This document shows positions 7,650 through 16,875 of a stretch of 64,000 bases of DNA, piece by piece. The stretch is taken from positions 45,645 through 109,644 of the forward strand of contig CAAGJO010000003.1 of assembly GCA_900770285.1 (NCBI GenBank), in the 5' to 3' direction. The stretch's first letter is position 1; every line of letters begins with the position of its first letter. The position numbers and the translations under genes are program-made. Below the pieces are notes generated by a model that was not told the DNA's origin, made no database searches, and worked only from the letters and a program-made list of their open reading frames with translations. The stretch is from Oscillospiraceae bacterium (lineage in GTDB: Bacteria; Bacillota; Clostridia; Oscillospirales; Ruminococcaceae).

Positions 7650-10004
7650 GTGCGTCGTGCAAAGAAACCTGTTTTCTTTATAGTAGTTGCCTTTATTGCC
7701 GTGTTCGCATATCTGACTTTTGCAGGTATACATTCACAGTACGGTGATGTAAAGAAAACATATGTTAAAAGTGTAGATGAGATCAGATGGGGTATTGATA
7801 TTCAGGGTGGTGTTAATGCAACATTTGAACCGGCTGACGGCTATAAGGCTACAGCTAAAGAAATGGAGGCTGCTAAGTCTGTAATTGAGCAGCGTCTTGT
7901 AAACCTTAATATCACAGACAGTGAAGTTTATGTTGATACTTCTACAAATAAAGTAATGGTATCATTCCCATGGCAGGCAGGGGAGCAGAGTTTTGACCCT
8001 GAAGAAGCCGTTGCAGAATTGGGCGAAACTGCTGTTCTTACATTCCGTAAGGGTACAGAAGAAACCGGAGAGGAAGTTATTACCGGTACTAATGTAAAAA
8101 ATGCAGAGGCTGTATTGCAGAATAATGATAACGGTCAGTCGGAATATGTAGTATCTCTTGAACTTGACAGCGACGGAACTAAGTCATTCGGAGATGCAAC
8201 AACAGAATTGGCAGCAAGTCAGGGACAGATTTCTATCTGGATGGATGAGAAGCAGATTTCAGCACCTGTAGTAAACGAAGCTATCACAGGCGGAAAGTGT
8301 ACGATTTCAGGAAGTTCATCTCATCCGTTTACTCATGATTCAGCTAAGGCTTTGGCTGACAAGATCATGGCAGGTTCATTGCCATTCAAGCTTGTTACAA
8401 CAAGCAATAATATTATTTCACCAACATTTGGTACCGGCGCAAGAAATGCAATGGTAATTGCAGGTATTATTGCATTTATCCTCATTGCCATTTATATGAT
8501 TGCGATTTACAGACTTCCGGGTTGTGTAGCTGCAATTTCTCTGTTCGGACAGGTTGTGGGTACAATTGCATGTGTATCAGGATTTTTCGGAAATATTGAC
8601 AGCTTTACGCTTACCATACCGGGTATAGCGGGTATTATACTTGCCATTGGTATGGGCGTTGATGCCAACGTTATTACTGCAGAACGTATTAAGGAAGAAC
8701 TTAATAACGGTAAAACTTTAACAGGAGCTATTGAGCTTGGATATAAGAGAGCCTGGTCTGCTGTATTCGACAGTAATATTACCGTTGTATTTGTTGCTGT
8801 AATTCTTATGGGTGCATTTGGCCCGACTGACAGCATTTTCGGAACTCTTCTTAAACCAATTTTCTTTGCATTTGGTGTTTCAACAGCAGGTACAATTTAT
8901 TCATTGGGTTATACATTGCTTGTTGGTATTATACTCAACTTTGTATTCGGTGTATTCTGCTCAAGACTTATGCTTTCATCACTTTCAAAGTTCAATTGTT
9001 TCAAAAAACGTTCACTTTACGGTGCTAAGGAAGAACATAAGGAACATAAAACACTTAAGGTATTTGAACATCGTAAGATATTCTATTCAATCTCCTGCGG
9101 CTTGATTGCAGTAATTGCTGTTCTTACTTTAGTAATCGGCGTTAACGTTGCTATCGAATTCAAAGGCGGTACAATTATTACATATACTTATGACGGCACA
9201 GTAGACACAAATGATATTGCAAAGACTGTTAAGGATACAATTGACGAAAGTGCAATCGTTACAACGGGAACAAACTTCTCAAGTGATGATACTACAATTA
9301 AACTTCAGTTTGCATCTAAAGAAGGTATCAGTGAGCAAAAGCAGAATAAGCTTACAACAGAACTTCAGAAAACGTATTCTAAGAATAATATAGAAATTCT
9401 TGAATCAAATGACGTTGCAGCATCAAATGGTGTAAACTTCTTCTTTAAGTGTTTGGTAGCATGTGTCTTTGCGGCTATTGTAACAATTATTTATATCGGA
9501 TTCAGATTTAAGAAGATCGGCGGTATATCAGCCGGCTGCTTCTCGGTAGTTGCGTTGCTCCATGACTTGATTATGGTTTACGGTTGCTTTGTAATCTTCA
9601 GATTTGATATTAACGCTAACTTCATGGCCGTATTGCTCACAATTCTCGGTTACTCAATTAACGCTACAATTATTATTTATGATAGAATCAGAGAAAACCG
9701 CAGAATACAGGGTAGAAAGATGGAACTTTCCGAACTGGTCAACCATTCAATCACACAGACTGTGGGACGTACAATTCATACAAATGTAACAACTATTGCT
9801 GCTATGATAGTAGTTTGCATAGTATGTTCAATCTACGGAATTTCTTCAATAATAAGCTTTGCATTCCCATTGATTGTTGGTATGCTCGCAGGTGTATATT
9901 CTTCAAACTGCCTTGCTCCTACATTGTGGGTAATGTGGCAGAAACATAAGGAATCCAAAAAGAAACAAGCTGTTAAGGGTTCTAAAAAAACTGTTAAGGC
10001 ATAA
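7650..10004 (+). CDS. secDF: Fused protein translocase subunit SecDF
   Basis: 784-residue membrane protein that uses ion flow to help pull preproteins through SecYEG. SecD and SecF are one chain, as in Bacillus. The SecD half has a first transmembrane helix, the WGIDIQGGVNATFEP segment, a P1 domain and a cluster of helices with the GVDANVITAERIKEE motif. The SecF half follows from about residue 460, with IEFKGGTIITY and later GYSINATIIIYDRIREN. A lysine-rich tail ends the chain. The GTG at 7650 is chosen for its AGGAGGA site and because the promoter lies between it and earlier start codons. A strong terminator follows. Confidence 0.95.
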   Translation: MRRAKKPVFFIVVAFIAVFAYLTFAGIHSQYGDVKKTYVKSVDEIRWGIDIQGGVNATFEPADGYKATAKEMEAAKSVIEQRLVNLNITDSEVYVDTSTNKVMVSFPWQAGEQSFDPEEAVAELGETAVLTFRKGTEETGEEVITGTNVKNAEAVLQNNDNGQSEYVVSLELDSDGTKSFGDATTELAASQGQISIWMDEKQISAPVVNEAITGGKCTISGSSSHPFTHDSAKALADKIMAGSLPFKLVTTSNNIISPTFGTGARNAMVIAGIIAFILIAIYMIAIYRLPGCVAAISLFGQVVGTIACVSGFFGNIDSFTLTIPGIAGIILAIGMGVDANVITAERIKEELNNGKTLTGAIELGYKRAWSAVFDSNITVVFVAVILMGAFGPTDSIFGTLLKPIFFAFGVSTAGTIYSLGYTLLVGIILNFVFGVFCSRLMLSSLSKFNCFKKRSLYGAKEEHKEHKTLKVFEHRKIFYSISCGLIAVIAVLTLVIGVNVAIEFKGGTIITYTYDGTVDTNDIAKTVKDTIDESAIVTTGTNFSSDDTTIKLQFASKEGISEQKQNKLTTELQKTYSKNNIEILESNDVAASNGVNFFFKCLVACVFAAIVTIIYIGFRFKKIGGISAGCFSVVALLHDLIMVYGCFVIFRFDINANFMAVLLTILGYSINATIIIYDRIRENRRIQGRKMELSELVNHSITQTVGRTIHTNVTTIAAMIVVCIVCSIYGISSIISFAFPLIVGMLAGVYSSNCLAPTLWVMWQKHKESKKKQAVKGSKKTVKA

Positions 10005-10013
10005 TTATTGCAT

Positions 10014-10045
10014 AAAATCTCCTCGGATATTCGAGGAGATTTTCT
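10014..10045 (+). terminator. Terminator after secDF
   Basis: AAAATCTCCTCG pairs with CGAGGAGATTTT across a short loop, followed by a T-rich tract. Confidence 0.85.
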
Positions 10046-10080
10046 ATTTATGAAATTTTTGTGATATTATAAAAAATCAC

Positions 10081-10108
10081 TTGCATTTTTTCATAAATGT
10101 GTTATTAT
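10081..10108 (+). promoter_or_regulatory. Probable ferredoxin promoter
   Basis: TTGCAT (10081-10086), 16 bases, TATTAT (10103-10108), 67 bases before the ferredoxin start. Confidence 0.5.
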
Positions 10109-10175
10109 ATTATTGTAGAGGTACATAGTACTTTCAGTACATATTGTGCTAATATATTTTAGGAGGTTTGTAAAA

Positions 10176-10346
10176 ATGGCTTACAAGATTAGTGACGAAT
10201 GTATCGGTTGTGGAGCTTGCATGGACGCATGTCCGGTTGGCGCTATTTCTGAACAAGATGGAAAGTGCGTTATTGATGCAGATACATGCATTGATTGTGG
10301 TTCTTGTGCAGGCACCTGCCCTGTTGGAGCACCAAACGCTGACTAA
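10176..10346 (+). CDS. 2[4Fe-4S] ferredoxin
   Basis: 56-residue small electron carrier of clostridial type. Two CxxCxxCxxxCP sets (CIGCGACMDACP and CIDCGSCAGTCP) hold two [4Fe-4S] clusters that pass electrons to and from hydrogenase, pyruvate:ferredoxin oxidoreductase or nitrogen enzymes in anaerobes. The ATG at 10176 is chosen because AGGAGG lies 8 bases upstream and the family starts with MAYKI. It is a single-gene unit ending at a strong terminator. Confidence 0.96.
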   Translation: MAYKISDECIGCGACMDACPVGAISEQDGKCVIDADTCIDCGSCAGTCPVGAPNAD

Positions 10347-10361
10347 TATTTTTCAAACAAG

Positions 10362-10392
10362 AATGCCCGCTGTTTTCAGTGGGCATTTTTTG
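10362..10392 (+). terminator. Terminator after ferredoxin
   Basis: AATGCCC pairs with GGGCATT, followed by a run of T. Confidence 0.85.
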
Positions 10393-10475
10393 TGTATTTC
10401 AAAGTAAATAATGATACTATTTTGCTGCCGGAAATAAAAATTTAGTTAAGCTTAAACAAAAAGTACTTATTTCTA

Positions 10476-10504
10476 TTGACGAATTGTGTTTTTAATGGTA
10501 TTAT
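10476..10504 (+). promoter_or_regulatory. Promoter of lysA
   Basis: TTGACG (10476-10481), 17 bases, TATTAT (10499-10504); an overlapping TATAAT at 10502-10507 would need a 20-base spacer. Confidence 0.55.
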
Positions 10505-10541
10505 AATGTATATATTTATTTGAAAATGAGGAATTAGCAAT

Positions 10542-11813
10542 ATGAAAAAACCATTTATCACGAAGGAACAAGCTGATGAAACTATTAAGATCTATTCTAC
10601 TCCTTTTCATATTTATGACGAAAAGGGTATTAGAGAAAATGCTCGAAGAATAAAGGATGCATTCTCTTGGAATAAGGGATTTAAAGAATATTTTGCTGTG
10701 AAAGCCACTCCAAATCCATTTATTTTAAAAATTTTGAAAGAAGAAGGCTGTGGTGTAGACTGTTCTTCACTTACAGAACTTATGATGAGTGAGGCATGCG
10801 GTTTTACTGGTGAGGATATTATGTTCTCTTCCAATGATACTCCTGCCGAAGACTTTAAGCTGGCTAAAGAACTTAACGCATATATAAACCTTGATGATAT
10901 AACACATATTGAATTTTTGGAGAAAACCTGTGGTTTACCCGAAACTGTCTGCTGCAGATATAATCCTGGCGGACATTTTTCTGTAGAAACAACAATTATG
11001 GATAACCCGGGGGAAGCTAAATATGGTTTTACTCATGAGCAGTTCTTTGAGGGATTTAAGATCCTCAAGGAAAAAGGCGTGAAAGAATTTGGTATTCATT
11101 CTTTCCTGGCGTCGAATACTGTTTCAAATAATTATTATCCAAAGCTTGCAAGAATTCTGTTCCAGCTTGCTGTTGACTTAAAAGAGCAGCTTGGAGTTCA
11201 TATTAAGTTTATTAACCTTTCAGGCGGAGTTGGCGTGCCTTATGAACCGGATAAAGAGCCAAATGATATTTACGCCATTGCTGAGGGAGTTCATAAAGCA
11301 TATGATGAAATTCTTGTTCCTGCAGGAATGGGTGATGTTGCAATTTTCACTGAAATGGGAAGATACATGCTCGCACCATATGGTCATCTTGTAACAAAAT
11401 GTATTCATCAGAAACATATTCATAAGGAATATATTGGTGTTGACGCAAATGCCTGCAATCTTATGCGTCCTGCAATGTATGGAGCATATCATCATATTAC
11501 AGTTTTGGGTAAGGAGAACGAACCTTGTGACCATAAGTATGATGTAACAGGCAATCTTTGTGAAAATAATGATAAGTTTGCTGTTGACAGAATGCTGCCA
11601 AAGATTGATATCGGTGATATTCTTGTTATTCACGATACTGGTGCTCACGGCTTCTCTATGGGCTATAACTATAACGGCAGACTTCGTTCAGCAGAAATTC
11701 TTTTGAAAGAGGATGGCTCAACACAGCTTATCAGACGTGCTGAAACTCCGTCGGATTATTTCAGAACATTTGATTTCTGCGGTATACTTGACAAATATAT
11801 TGATAAAGATTAG
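10542..11813 (+). CDS. lysA: Diaminopimelate decarboxylase-type PLP enzyme
   Basis: 423-residue fold-type III PLP enzyme, expected to decarboxylate meso-diaminopimelate to lysine, the last step of lysine synthesis. The PLP lysine is Lys54 in YFAVKATPNP. Further marks are the NLSGGVGVPY glycine loop that holds the phosphate, the TEMGRYMLAPYG strand, and GVDANACNLMRPAMYGAYH near the active-site cysteine. The promoter and terminator suggest a single-gene unit. Related decarboxylases acting on other amino acids share this fold, so the substrate is inferred from the overall fit. Confidence 0.85.
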   Translation: MKKPFITKEQADETIKIYSTPFHIYDEKGIRENARRIKDAFSWNKGFKEYFAVKATPNPFILKILKEEGCGVDCSSLTELMMSEACGFTGEDIMFSSNDTPAEDFKLAKELNAYINLDDITHIEFLEKTCGLPETVCCRYNPGGHFSVETTIMDNPGEAKYGFTHEQFFEGFKILKEKGVKEFGIHSFLASNTVSNNYYPKLARILFQLAVDLKEQLGVHIKFINLSGGVGVPYEPDKEPNDIYAIAEGVHKAYDEILVPAGMGDVAIFTEMGRYMLAPYGHLVTKCIHQKHIHKEYIGVDANACNLMRPAMYGAYHHITVLGKENEPCDHKYDVTGNLCENNDKFAVDRMLPKIDIGDILVIHDTGAHGFSMGYNYNGRLRSAEILLKEDGSTQLIRRAETPSDYFRTFDFCGILDKYIDKD

Positions 11814-11819
11814 TTTTAT

Positions 11820-11856
11820 AAAATCCACAGTGACGTGATGTGCTGTGGATTTTTTG
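11820..11856 (+). terminator. Terminator after lysA
   Basis: AAATCCACAG pairs with CTGTGGATTT, followed by T residues. Confidence 0.85.
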
Positions 11857-11894
11857 TGCAAATATGAACTTTTACGAAATAATAATGAAAAAAC

Positions 11895-11923
11895 TTGCAA
11901 TAGCTTCGGAAATATAGTATAAT
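11895..11923 (+). promoter_or_regulatory. Promoter of the gatCAB operon
   Basis: TTGCAA (11895-11900), 17 bases, TATAAT (11918-11923), 50 bases before gatC. Confidence 0.7.
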
Positions 11924-11972
11924 ATTATATTGGTATAGTATTAAAAATCTGAATGAAAGGTCGGTAAAATAT

Positions 11973-12251
11973 ATGGATTTGGATATGGTAAAATACCTTG
12001 CTGATTTGGGCAAGCTAGAGTTTACTCCTGAAGAACTTGCAAAAAAAGCAGAAGAAATGACTGATATTATTAACCTTATGGACACAGTTAAGGAAATTGA
12101 TATCACTTATGACGCACTTAAGGATAATCATGATGTTTATATTAATGATTTGCGAGAAGATGATCCAAAAGAATCACTTCCTACCGAAAAGATTTTGCAG
12201 AATGCAGTTAATACAAATAATTGCTTTGTAGTACCAAAGGTAGTTGAATAA
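11973..12251 (+). CDS. gatC: Asp-tRNA(Asn)/Glu-tRNA(Gln) amidotransferase subunit C
   Basis: 92-residue subunit that wraps around and stabilises GatA and GatB. It has the expected pattern: MVKYLADLGKLEFTPEEL at the start, a middle helix MTDIINLMDTVKEID, and the tail LREDDPKES followed by VVPKVVE. GAAAGGTCGG lies upstream of the ATG. It is the first gene of gatC-gatA-gatB, with gatA beginning 21 bases later. Confidence 0.95.
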   Translation: MDLDMVKYLADLGKLEFTPEELAKKAEEMTDIINLMDTVKEIDITYDALKDNHDVYINDLREDDPKESLPTEKILQNAVNTNNCFVVPKVVE

Positions 12252-12272
12252 TAAGAAGGGCAGGATAAATAG

Positions 12273-13721
12273 ATGGACGTAGCTTCAATGAAAATACGGG
12301 ATATGCGTAAAGCACTTGATGAAAAGCAGATTTCTGCAAAAGAGCTTGCAGGCGTGTATCTTGAAAATATAAAAAAGAATGATGAAAAGCTTGAGGCTTT
12401 TATTACTGTTACAGAAGAAAAGGCATATAATCAAGCAGAAGAGGCTCAGAAAGTTATTGACAGCGGTAATTCCAAAGCTTTAACAGGTATACCTCTTGCA
12501 ATTAAGGATAATATCTGCACAGAAGGAATCAAAACCACTTGTGCATCTAAAATGCTTGAGAATTTTGTGCCGCCATATAATGCAACAGTAATGGAAAAGC
12601 TTGATGCTGAAAATATTGTTATGCTTGGTAAAACATCAATGGATGAATTTGCTATGGGTGGTTCAACACAGACTTCTGCTTTTGCAAAGACAAAAAACCC
12701 TTATAATACAGAGTGCGTACCGGGAGGTTCTTCAGGTGGTTCGGCAGCAGCTGTTTCAGGCGGACTAGCTCCGGCGGCTCTTGGTTCTGATACAGGCGGA
12801 TCTATCAGACAGCCGTCTGCTTTCTGCGGTGTAACAGGGTTAAAACCAACATACAGCCGAGTTTCACGTTATGGCTTGGTCGCTTTTGCATCATCTTTGG
12901 ATCAGATTGGTCCAATTGCTCATGACAGTCATGACTGTGGTATTATTTTAAATGAGATATGTGGTTTTGATCCTCATGATGGTACAAGCTCACATGAAAA
13001 AGTACCTGATTTTACAGCAAAAATCGGTCAGCCGTTAAAGGGAATGAAAATTGCTTTGCCTGCGGAGTTTTATGCAGAGGGAATTGATGAGGATATTAAA
13101 AAGGCAGTATTAAAGGCTGCTGACGAGTATAAGACAATGGGTGCAGAGCTTGTAGAATGTAAAATGCCTTCACTTAAGTATGCAGTACCAGCTTATTATC
13201 TCCTTGCATGTGCTGAGGCTACTTCAAACCTTGCAAGATATGACGGAATTAAGTATGGCCATAGGGCAGAGCATGCTGACAGCTATGGTGAACTGGTTGT
13301 AAAATCGCGTTCGGAAGGCTTTGGAGATGAAGTTAAGAGAAGAATTCTCCTTGGTAACTATGCTCTTTCCAGCGGTTACTACGACGCTTATTACCGTAAA
13401 GCCCTAGCTTTAAGACAGCTAATAAGAAAAGAATATAACGAGATTTTTGATAAATGTGATGTTGTATTGACTCCAACAACACCAACAGTCGCATATCGTC
13501 CGAATGATATGAACGATCCGGTTAAAATGTACCAGGCAGATATTTGTACCGTTACTGTTAATATCGCAGGACTTCCTGCCGTTTCCACGCCATGCGGTTA
13601 TGATAAGAACGGCATGCCTATTGGTATGTCAATTATCGGTAAAAAGTTTGATGAAGCAACTATAATTCAGGTTGCAGACGCTTATGAACAGGGCTTTAAA
13701 CCTGTTTCACCAAAGCTTTAA
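12273..13721 (+). CDS. gatA: Asp-tRNA(Asn)/Glu-tRNA(Gln) amidotransferase subunit A
   Basis: 482-residue amidase that frees ammonia from glutamine (or asparagine) and channels it to GatB. It is a complete amidase-signature protein with the Ser-cisSer-Lys triad: Lys78 in LAIKDNIC, Ser153 in PGGSSGGSAAA and Ser177 in TGGSIRQPS, each one residue lower than the numbers I recall for Staphylococcus aureus GatA. It lies between gatC and the gatB fusion, 14 bases before the latter. It makes mischarged Asp-tRNA(Asn) or Glu-tRNA(Gln) usable. Confidence 0.97.
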   Translation: MDVASMKIRDMRKALDEKQISAKELAGVYLENIKKNDEKLEAFITVTEEKAYNQAEEAQKVIDSGNSKALTGIPLAIKDNICTEGIKTTCASKMLENFVPPYNATVMEKLDAENIVMLGKTSMDEFAMGGSTQTSAFAKTKNPYNTECVPGGSSGGSAAAVSGGLAPAALGSDTGGSIRQPSAFCGVTGLKPTYSRVSRYGLVAFASSLDQIGPIAHDSHDCGIILNEICGFDPHDGTSSHEKVPDFTAKIGQPLKGMKIALPAEFYAEGIDEDIKKAVLKAADEYKTMGAELVECKMPSLKYAVPAYYLLACAEATSNLARYDGIKYGHRAEHADSYGELVVKSRSEGFGDEVKRRILLGNYALSSGYYDAYYRKALALRQLIRKEYNEIFDKCDVVLTPTTPTVAYRPNDMNDPVKMYQADICTVTVNIAGLPAVSTPCGYDKNGMPIGMSIIGKKFDEATIIQVADAYEQGFKPVSPKL

Positions 13722-13735
13722 GGAGGTAAAGACAA

Positions 13736-16606
13736 ATGGAAAAATATAAAACCGTCATAGGTCTTGAAATCCATGCAGAGCTTTTGACTCATTCCAAGGT
13801 TTTTTGTGCCTGTAACGCTGAATTTGGCGGAGATCAGAATACACGATGCTGTCCTACCTGTTCGGGTATGCCGGGAACACTTCCTGTAATTAATCAGACG
13901 GCTATTGAGTATGCCGTTAAAGCAGGATTTGCACTTAATTGTGATATAAACAAATTCTCTGCTTTTGACAGAAAAAACTATTTTTATCCTGATTTGCCTA
14001 AGGCATATCAGATTTCACAGCTTTATTATCCAATCGTTGGGCCGGGATATGTACCAATAGAGGTCAATGGTCAAAAGAAAAAAATCAGAATTAATCATAT
14101 TCATCTTGAAGAAGATGCAGGAAAGCTCATTCACGATGATTTTAACGGAATTTCCATGGCGGATTACAACAGATGCGGTATTCCGCTTATCGAAATAGTT
14201 ACTGAGCCTGATATGAATTCTGCAGAAGAGGCTATGGCTCTTGTTGAACAGATCTCACTTCTTTTACAGTATGCAGGAGTATGTGACTGTAAAATGGAAC
14301 AGGGTTCACTCCGTTGTGATGTTAATATTTCTTTGATGAAACCTGATGCAAAGGAATTTGGTACTCGAGCAGAAATCAAGAACATTAACTCAATAAAATC
14401 TGTGGGACGTGCTATAAAATACGAAGAAAGACGTCAGGCACTGCTTTTGGATGCCGGCAAAAAGGTTGTTCAGGAAACAAGACGTTATAATGCAAACAGA
14501 GATAAGACAACTTCAATGCGTTCAAAGGAAAATGCACAGGATTATAGATATTTCCCGGAACCTGATATTTTAGAGGTTAATCTGACCGATGAACAGCTTG
14601 ATGAAATCAAGGCAAAGCTTCCTGAACTTCCGAATAAGAGAATTAAAAGATATACTGAAGAATATAAGCTTTCAAAGAAAGATGCTGAGACTTTGGTTAA
14701 TTCAAAGATTATTTCAGACTTCTTTAATGAGGCGGTTGCAGTATATAACAGTCCAAAAACTGTTGCATCATTTATTCTTACCGAGTTTTTAAGAAGAGTT
14801 AACCTGGGAGAAATTGACCCGAATAATATCAGCTTTACCCCTGCTGATTTTGCTGAATTGGTTGAAATGGCTGATACTGAAAAGGTCTCAAAGAATGATG
14901 CAAAGGCAATATTCAGAGAAATGGTTGAAAAGGGCGGTACTCCTGAGGAAATTGCAAAGAAAAACGGTATGCTCATTGTTGTTGATACCGAAAAGGTAAA
15001 CAGTACTATTGATGAGATTCTTGCACAGAATTCTGCACAGACAGAGCAGTATAAAAACGGCGAAACAAAAGTATTTGGATTTCTTATGGGACAGTGTACA
15101 AAAGCATTGAAAGGTGCTGCTACACCTAAAATTGTTAAAGAGGCTTTAGAGACAAAGCTTAAGGCAATGTCGGCACAGACTGAAAATACCAATACCCAAA
15201 AGATTGAAGAAAAGGCTCAGGATACGACATCAAAGCTTTCTGAGTATAAAAATGCAGATAAATATGTGCCAGAGTCAGAGGGAGAATTTGTCTTTGTTGG
15301 TACAGATAAATTGAAGAAAGAATTTAATATTTCTGATGCACTTAACAATATTGGCAAAACAATTTCCTTCGAGGGATGTGTTCACAGAGTTAAAAAGTTC
15401 GGCAATATCTCATTCGTTCTTATCAGAACTGCAGAAAATGTAATTCAGACTGTTTATAGCGCAGAACAATGTAAGGACAGCATAGAGGGTCTTAAAGAAG
15501 GCTATTATGTATATGTTGAGGGTACTGTAAAGGAAAATGCCAAGGAGTTTTATGGCATAGAAGTTGAGCTTTCATCTATTAAGCTTGTTTCAAAATCTGC
15601 GGCAGAATATCCTTTGAAAATTTCACAGGGAAAGCTGAACTGTACAATTGAGGCAAACCTTGATAACCGTTCTGTAGCACTCAGAAATCCATATCAGAAG
15701 GCAATTTTCAAGATTCAGGAAGGTATTGTTCATGGTATGCATGAATTTATGAGAGCTAATAACTTTACAGAAATTCATACTCCAAAGATAGTTGCACAAG
15801 GTGCTGAGGGCGGTGCAAATATATTCAGACTTGATTATTTCCAGAAATCCGCATTTCTAAACCAGTCACCGCAGTTTTATAAACAGGCAGCTGTTGCTTT
15901 CTTTGACAGAGTATATGAAATTGCTCCTGTTTACCGTGCCGAAAAGCATGCAACATCTCGTCATATTAACGAATATATAGGTCTTGACTTTGAAATGGCT
16001 TATATTGACAGCATGTATGACGTAATGGCTATGGAAACATCTATGCTTAAGCATATTATGGAATATCTGAAGAAAAACTATGCCAACGAGATAAAACTTC
16101 TTGACGCTGATATTCCGGAGATTACGGAGATTCCTTCAATTAAATTCTGTGATGCAGTTACATTGCTCAGAGGCGGTGAGGGTGCAGGTAAAAAATTTGA
16201 TCTTGATCCTGAGGATGAAGTAAATCTTGGAAAGTATGCAAAAGAGAAATATAACAGCGATTTCATTTTTGTTACACATTTCCCGTCATCAAAACCGCCA
16301 TTCTATGCTATGAATTCAAGGGAAGATCCAAGAGAAGCATATAAGTTTGACCTGCTTTTCAGAGGACTTGAGATCACATCAGGCGGTCAGCGTATCCATG
16401 ATTATGATGAACAGGTTGAAAAGATGAAAAAACAAGGTCTTGATCCTGAAGATTTCAAGAGCTATCTTGAATCACATAAATATGGTTTGCCGCCTCACGG
16501 CGGTCTGGGAATAGGTCTTGAAAGACTTACAATGAAACTTCTTAATTTAAACAATATCAGAGAAGCCTCAATGTTCCCAAGAGATATTAACAGGCTTATT
16601 CCATAA
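13736..16606 (+). CDS. gatB-aspS: GatB fused to archaeal-type aspartyl-tRNA synthetase
   Basis: 956-residue fusion. Residues 1 to about 480 are a full GatB: GLEIHAEL start, Cys-rich zinc site (CACNAEFGG, CCPTCSGMPG), KNYFYPDLPKAYQ, and the C-terminal helical YqeY-like part ending GFLMGQCTKALKGAATP. An E/T/Q-rich linker (about 485-520) leads to a full class II AspRS of archaeal/AspS2 type: OB-fold anticodon domain, motif 1 near RNPYQKAIFKI, motif 2 YRAEKHATSRHINEY and motif 3 GGLGIGLERLTMKLL. One frame runs through both halves with no stop. AAGGAGGT precedes the ATG. His550 in GCVHRVKK suggests a non-discriminating synthetase. The chain would charge tRNA(Asn) with Asp and amidate it in the same complex. 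Confidence 0.93.
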   Translation: MEKYKTVIGLEIHAELLTHSKVFCACNAEFGGDQNTRCCPTCSGMPGTLPVINQTAIEYAVKAGFALNCDINKFSAFDRKNYFYPDLPKAYQISQLYYPIVGPGYVPIEVNGQKKKIRINHIHLEEDAGKLIHDDFNGISMADYNRCGIPLIEIVTEPDMNSAEEAMALVEQISLLLQYAGVCDCKMEQGSLRCDVNISLMKPDAKEFGTRAEIKNINSIKSVGRAIKYEERRQALLLDAGKKVVQETRRYNANRDKTTSMRSKENAQDYRYFPEPDILEVNLTDEQLDEIKAKLPELPNKRIKRYTEEYKLSKKDAETLVNSKIISDFFNEAVAVYNSPKTVASFILTEFLRRVNLGEIDPNNISFTPADFAELVEMADTEKVSKNDAKAIFREMVEKGGTPEEIAKKNGMLIVVDTEKVNSTIDEILAQNSAQTEQYKNGETKVFGFLMGQCTKALKGAATPKIVKEALETKLKAMSAQTENTNTQKIEEKAQDTTSKLSEYKNADKYVPESEGEFVFVGTDKLKKEFNISDALNNIGKTISFEGCVHRVKKFGNISFVLIRTAENVIQTVYSAEQCKDSIEGLKEGYYVYVEGTVKENAKEFYGIEVELSSIKLVSKSAAEYPLKISQGKLNCTIEANLDNRSVALRNPYQKAIFKIQEGIVHGMHEFMRANNFTEIHTPKIVAQGAEGGANIFRLDYFQKSAFLNQSPQFYKQAAVAFFDRVYEIAPVYRAEKHATSRHINEYIGLDFEMAYIDSMYDVMAMETSMLKHIMEYLKKNYANEIKLLDADIPEITEIPSIKFCDAVTLLRGGEGAGKKFDLDPEDEVNLGKYAKEKYNSDFIFVTHFPSSKPPFYAMNSREDPREAYKFDLLFRGLEITSGGQRIHDYDEQVEKMKKQGLDPEDFKSYLESHKYGLPPHGGLGIGLERLTMKLLNLNNIREASMFPRDINRLIP

Positions 16607-16617
16607 AACAAAAATAT

Positions 16618-16657
16618 AAGCGGCTAAAGATGAGAACTTTCTTTAGCCGCCTTTTTT
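16618..16657. terminator. Terminator between gatB-aspS and copA
   Basis: AAGCGGCTAAAGA pairs with TCTTTAGCCGC, then a long T run. It lies between convergent genes and serves mainly the plus strand. Confidence 0.85.
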
Positions 16658-16668
16658 GTCTGTTTTTT

Positions 16669-16875
16669 TTATTTGATTTCTGTTACGGTGTATCCTTCTT
16701 TTTCAACTGCTTCCTTTAACTGTGTATCGCTGACATTATCACTTATTTCCAGATAAGCCGCCTTATCCTCAAGAGAAACTTGAGCGGTTACGCCTTTAAT
16801 GGAATTAAGCACCTTGTCAACTCTTCCTGTGCAGTGAGAACACATCATTCCCTCGATTTTCATTACCTTTTTCAT
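16669..16875 (-). CDS. Possible internally started CopZ-like copper chaperone
   Basis: In-frame start inside copA. The ATG at 16875 is preceded at about 10 bases by AGAAAGGAAAGGT, and the 68 residues from there (MKKVMKIEGMMCSHC to the end) match the length and start of a free CopZ. The preceding residues (ERKGNIA) are an awkward linker that would fit a former intergenic stretch. Internal initiation is an inference; the fused product alone is the simpler reading. Confidence 0.35.
   Translation of the reverse strand: MKKVMKIEGMMCSHCTGRVDKVLNSIKGVTAQVSLEDKAAYLEISDNVSDTQLKEAVEKEGYTVTEIK

Noticed and set aside
14542..15192. 216-residue minus-strand frame inside gatB
   Set aside because: Shadow of GatB, which has complete motifs on the other strand.
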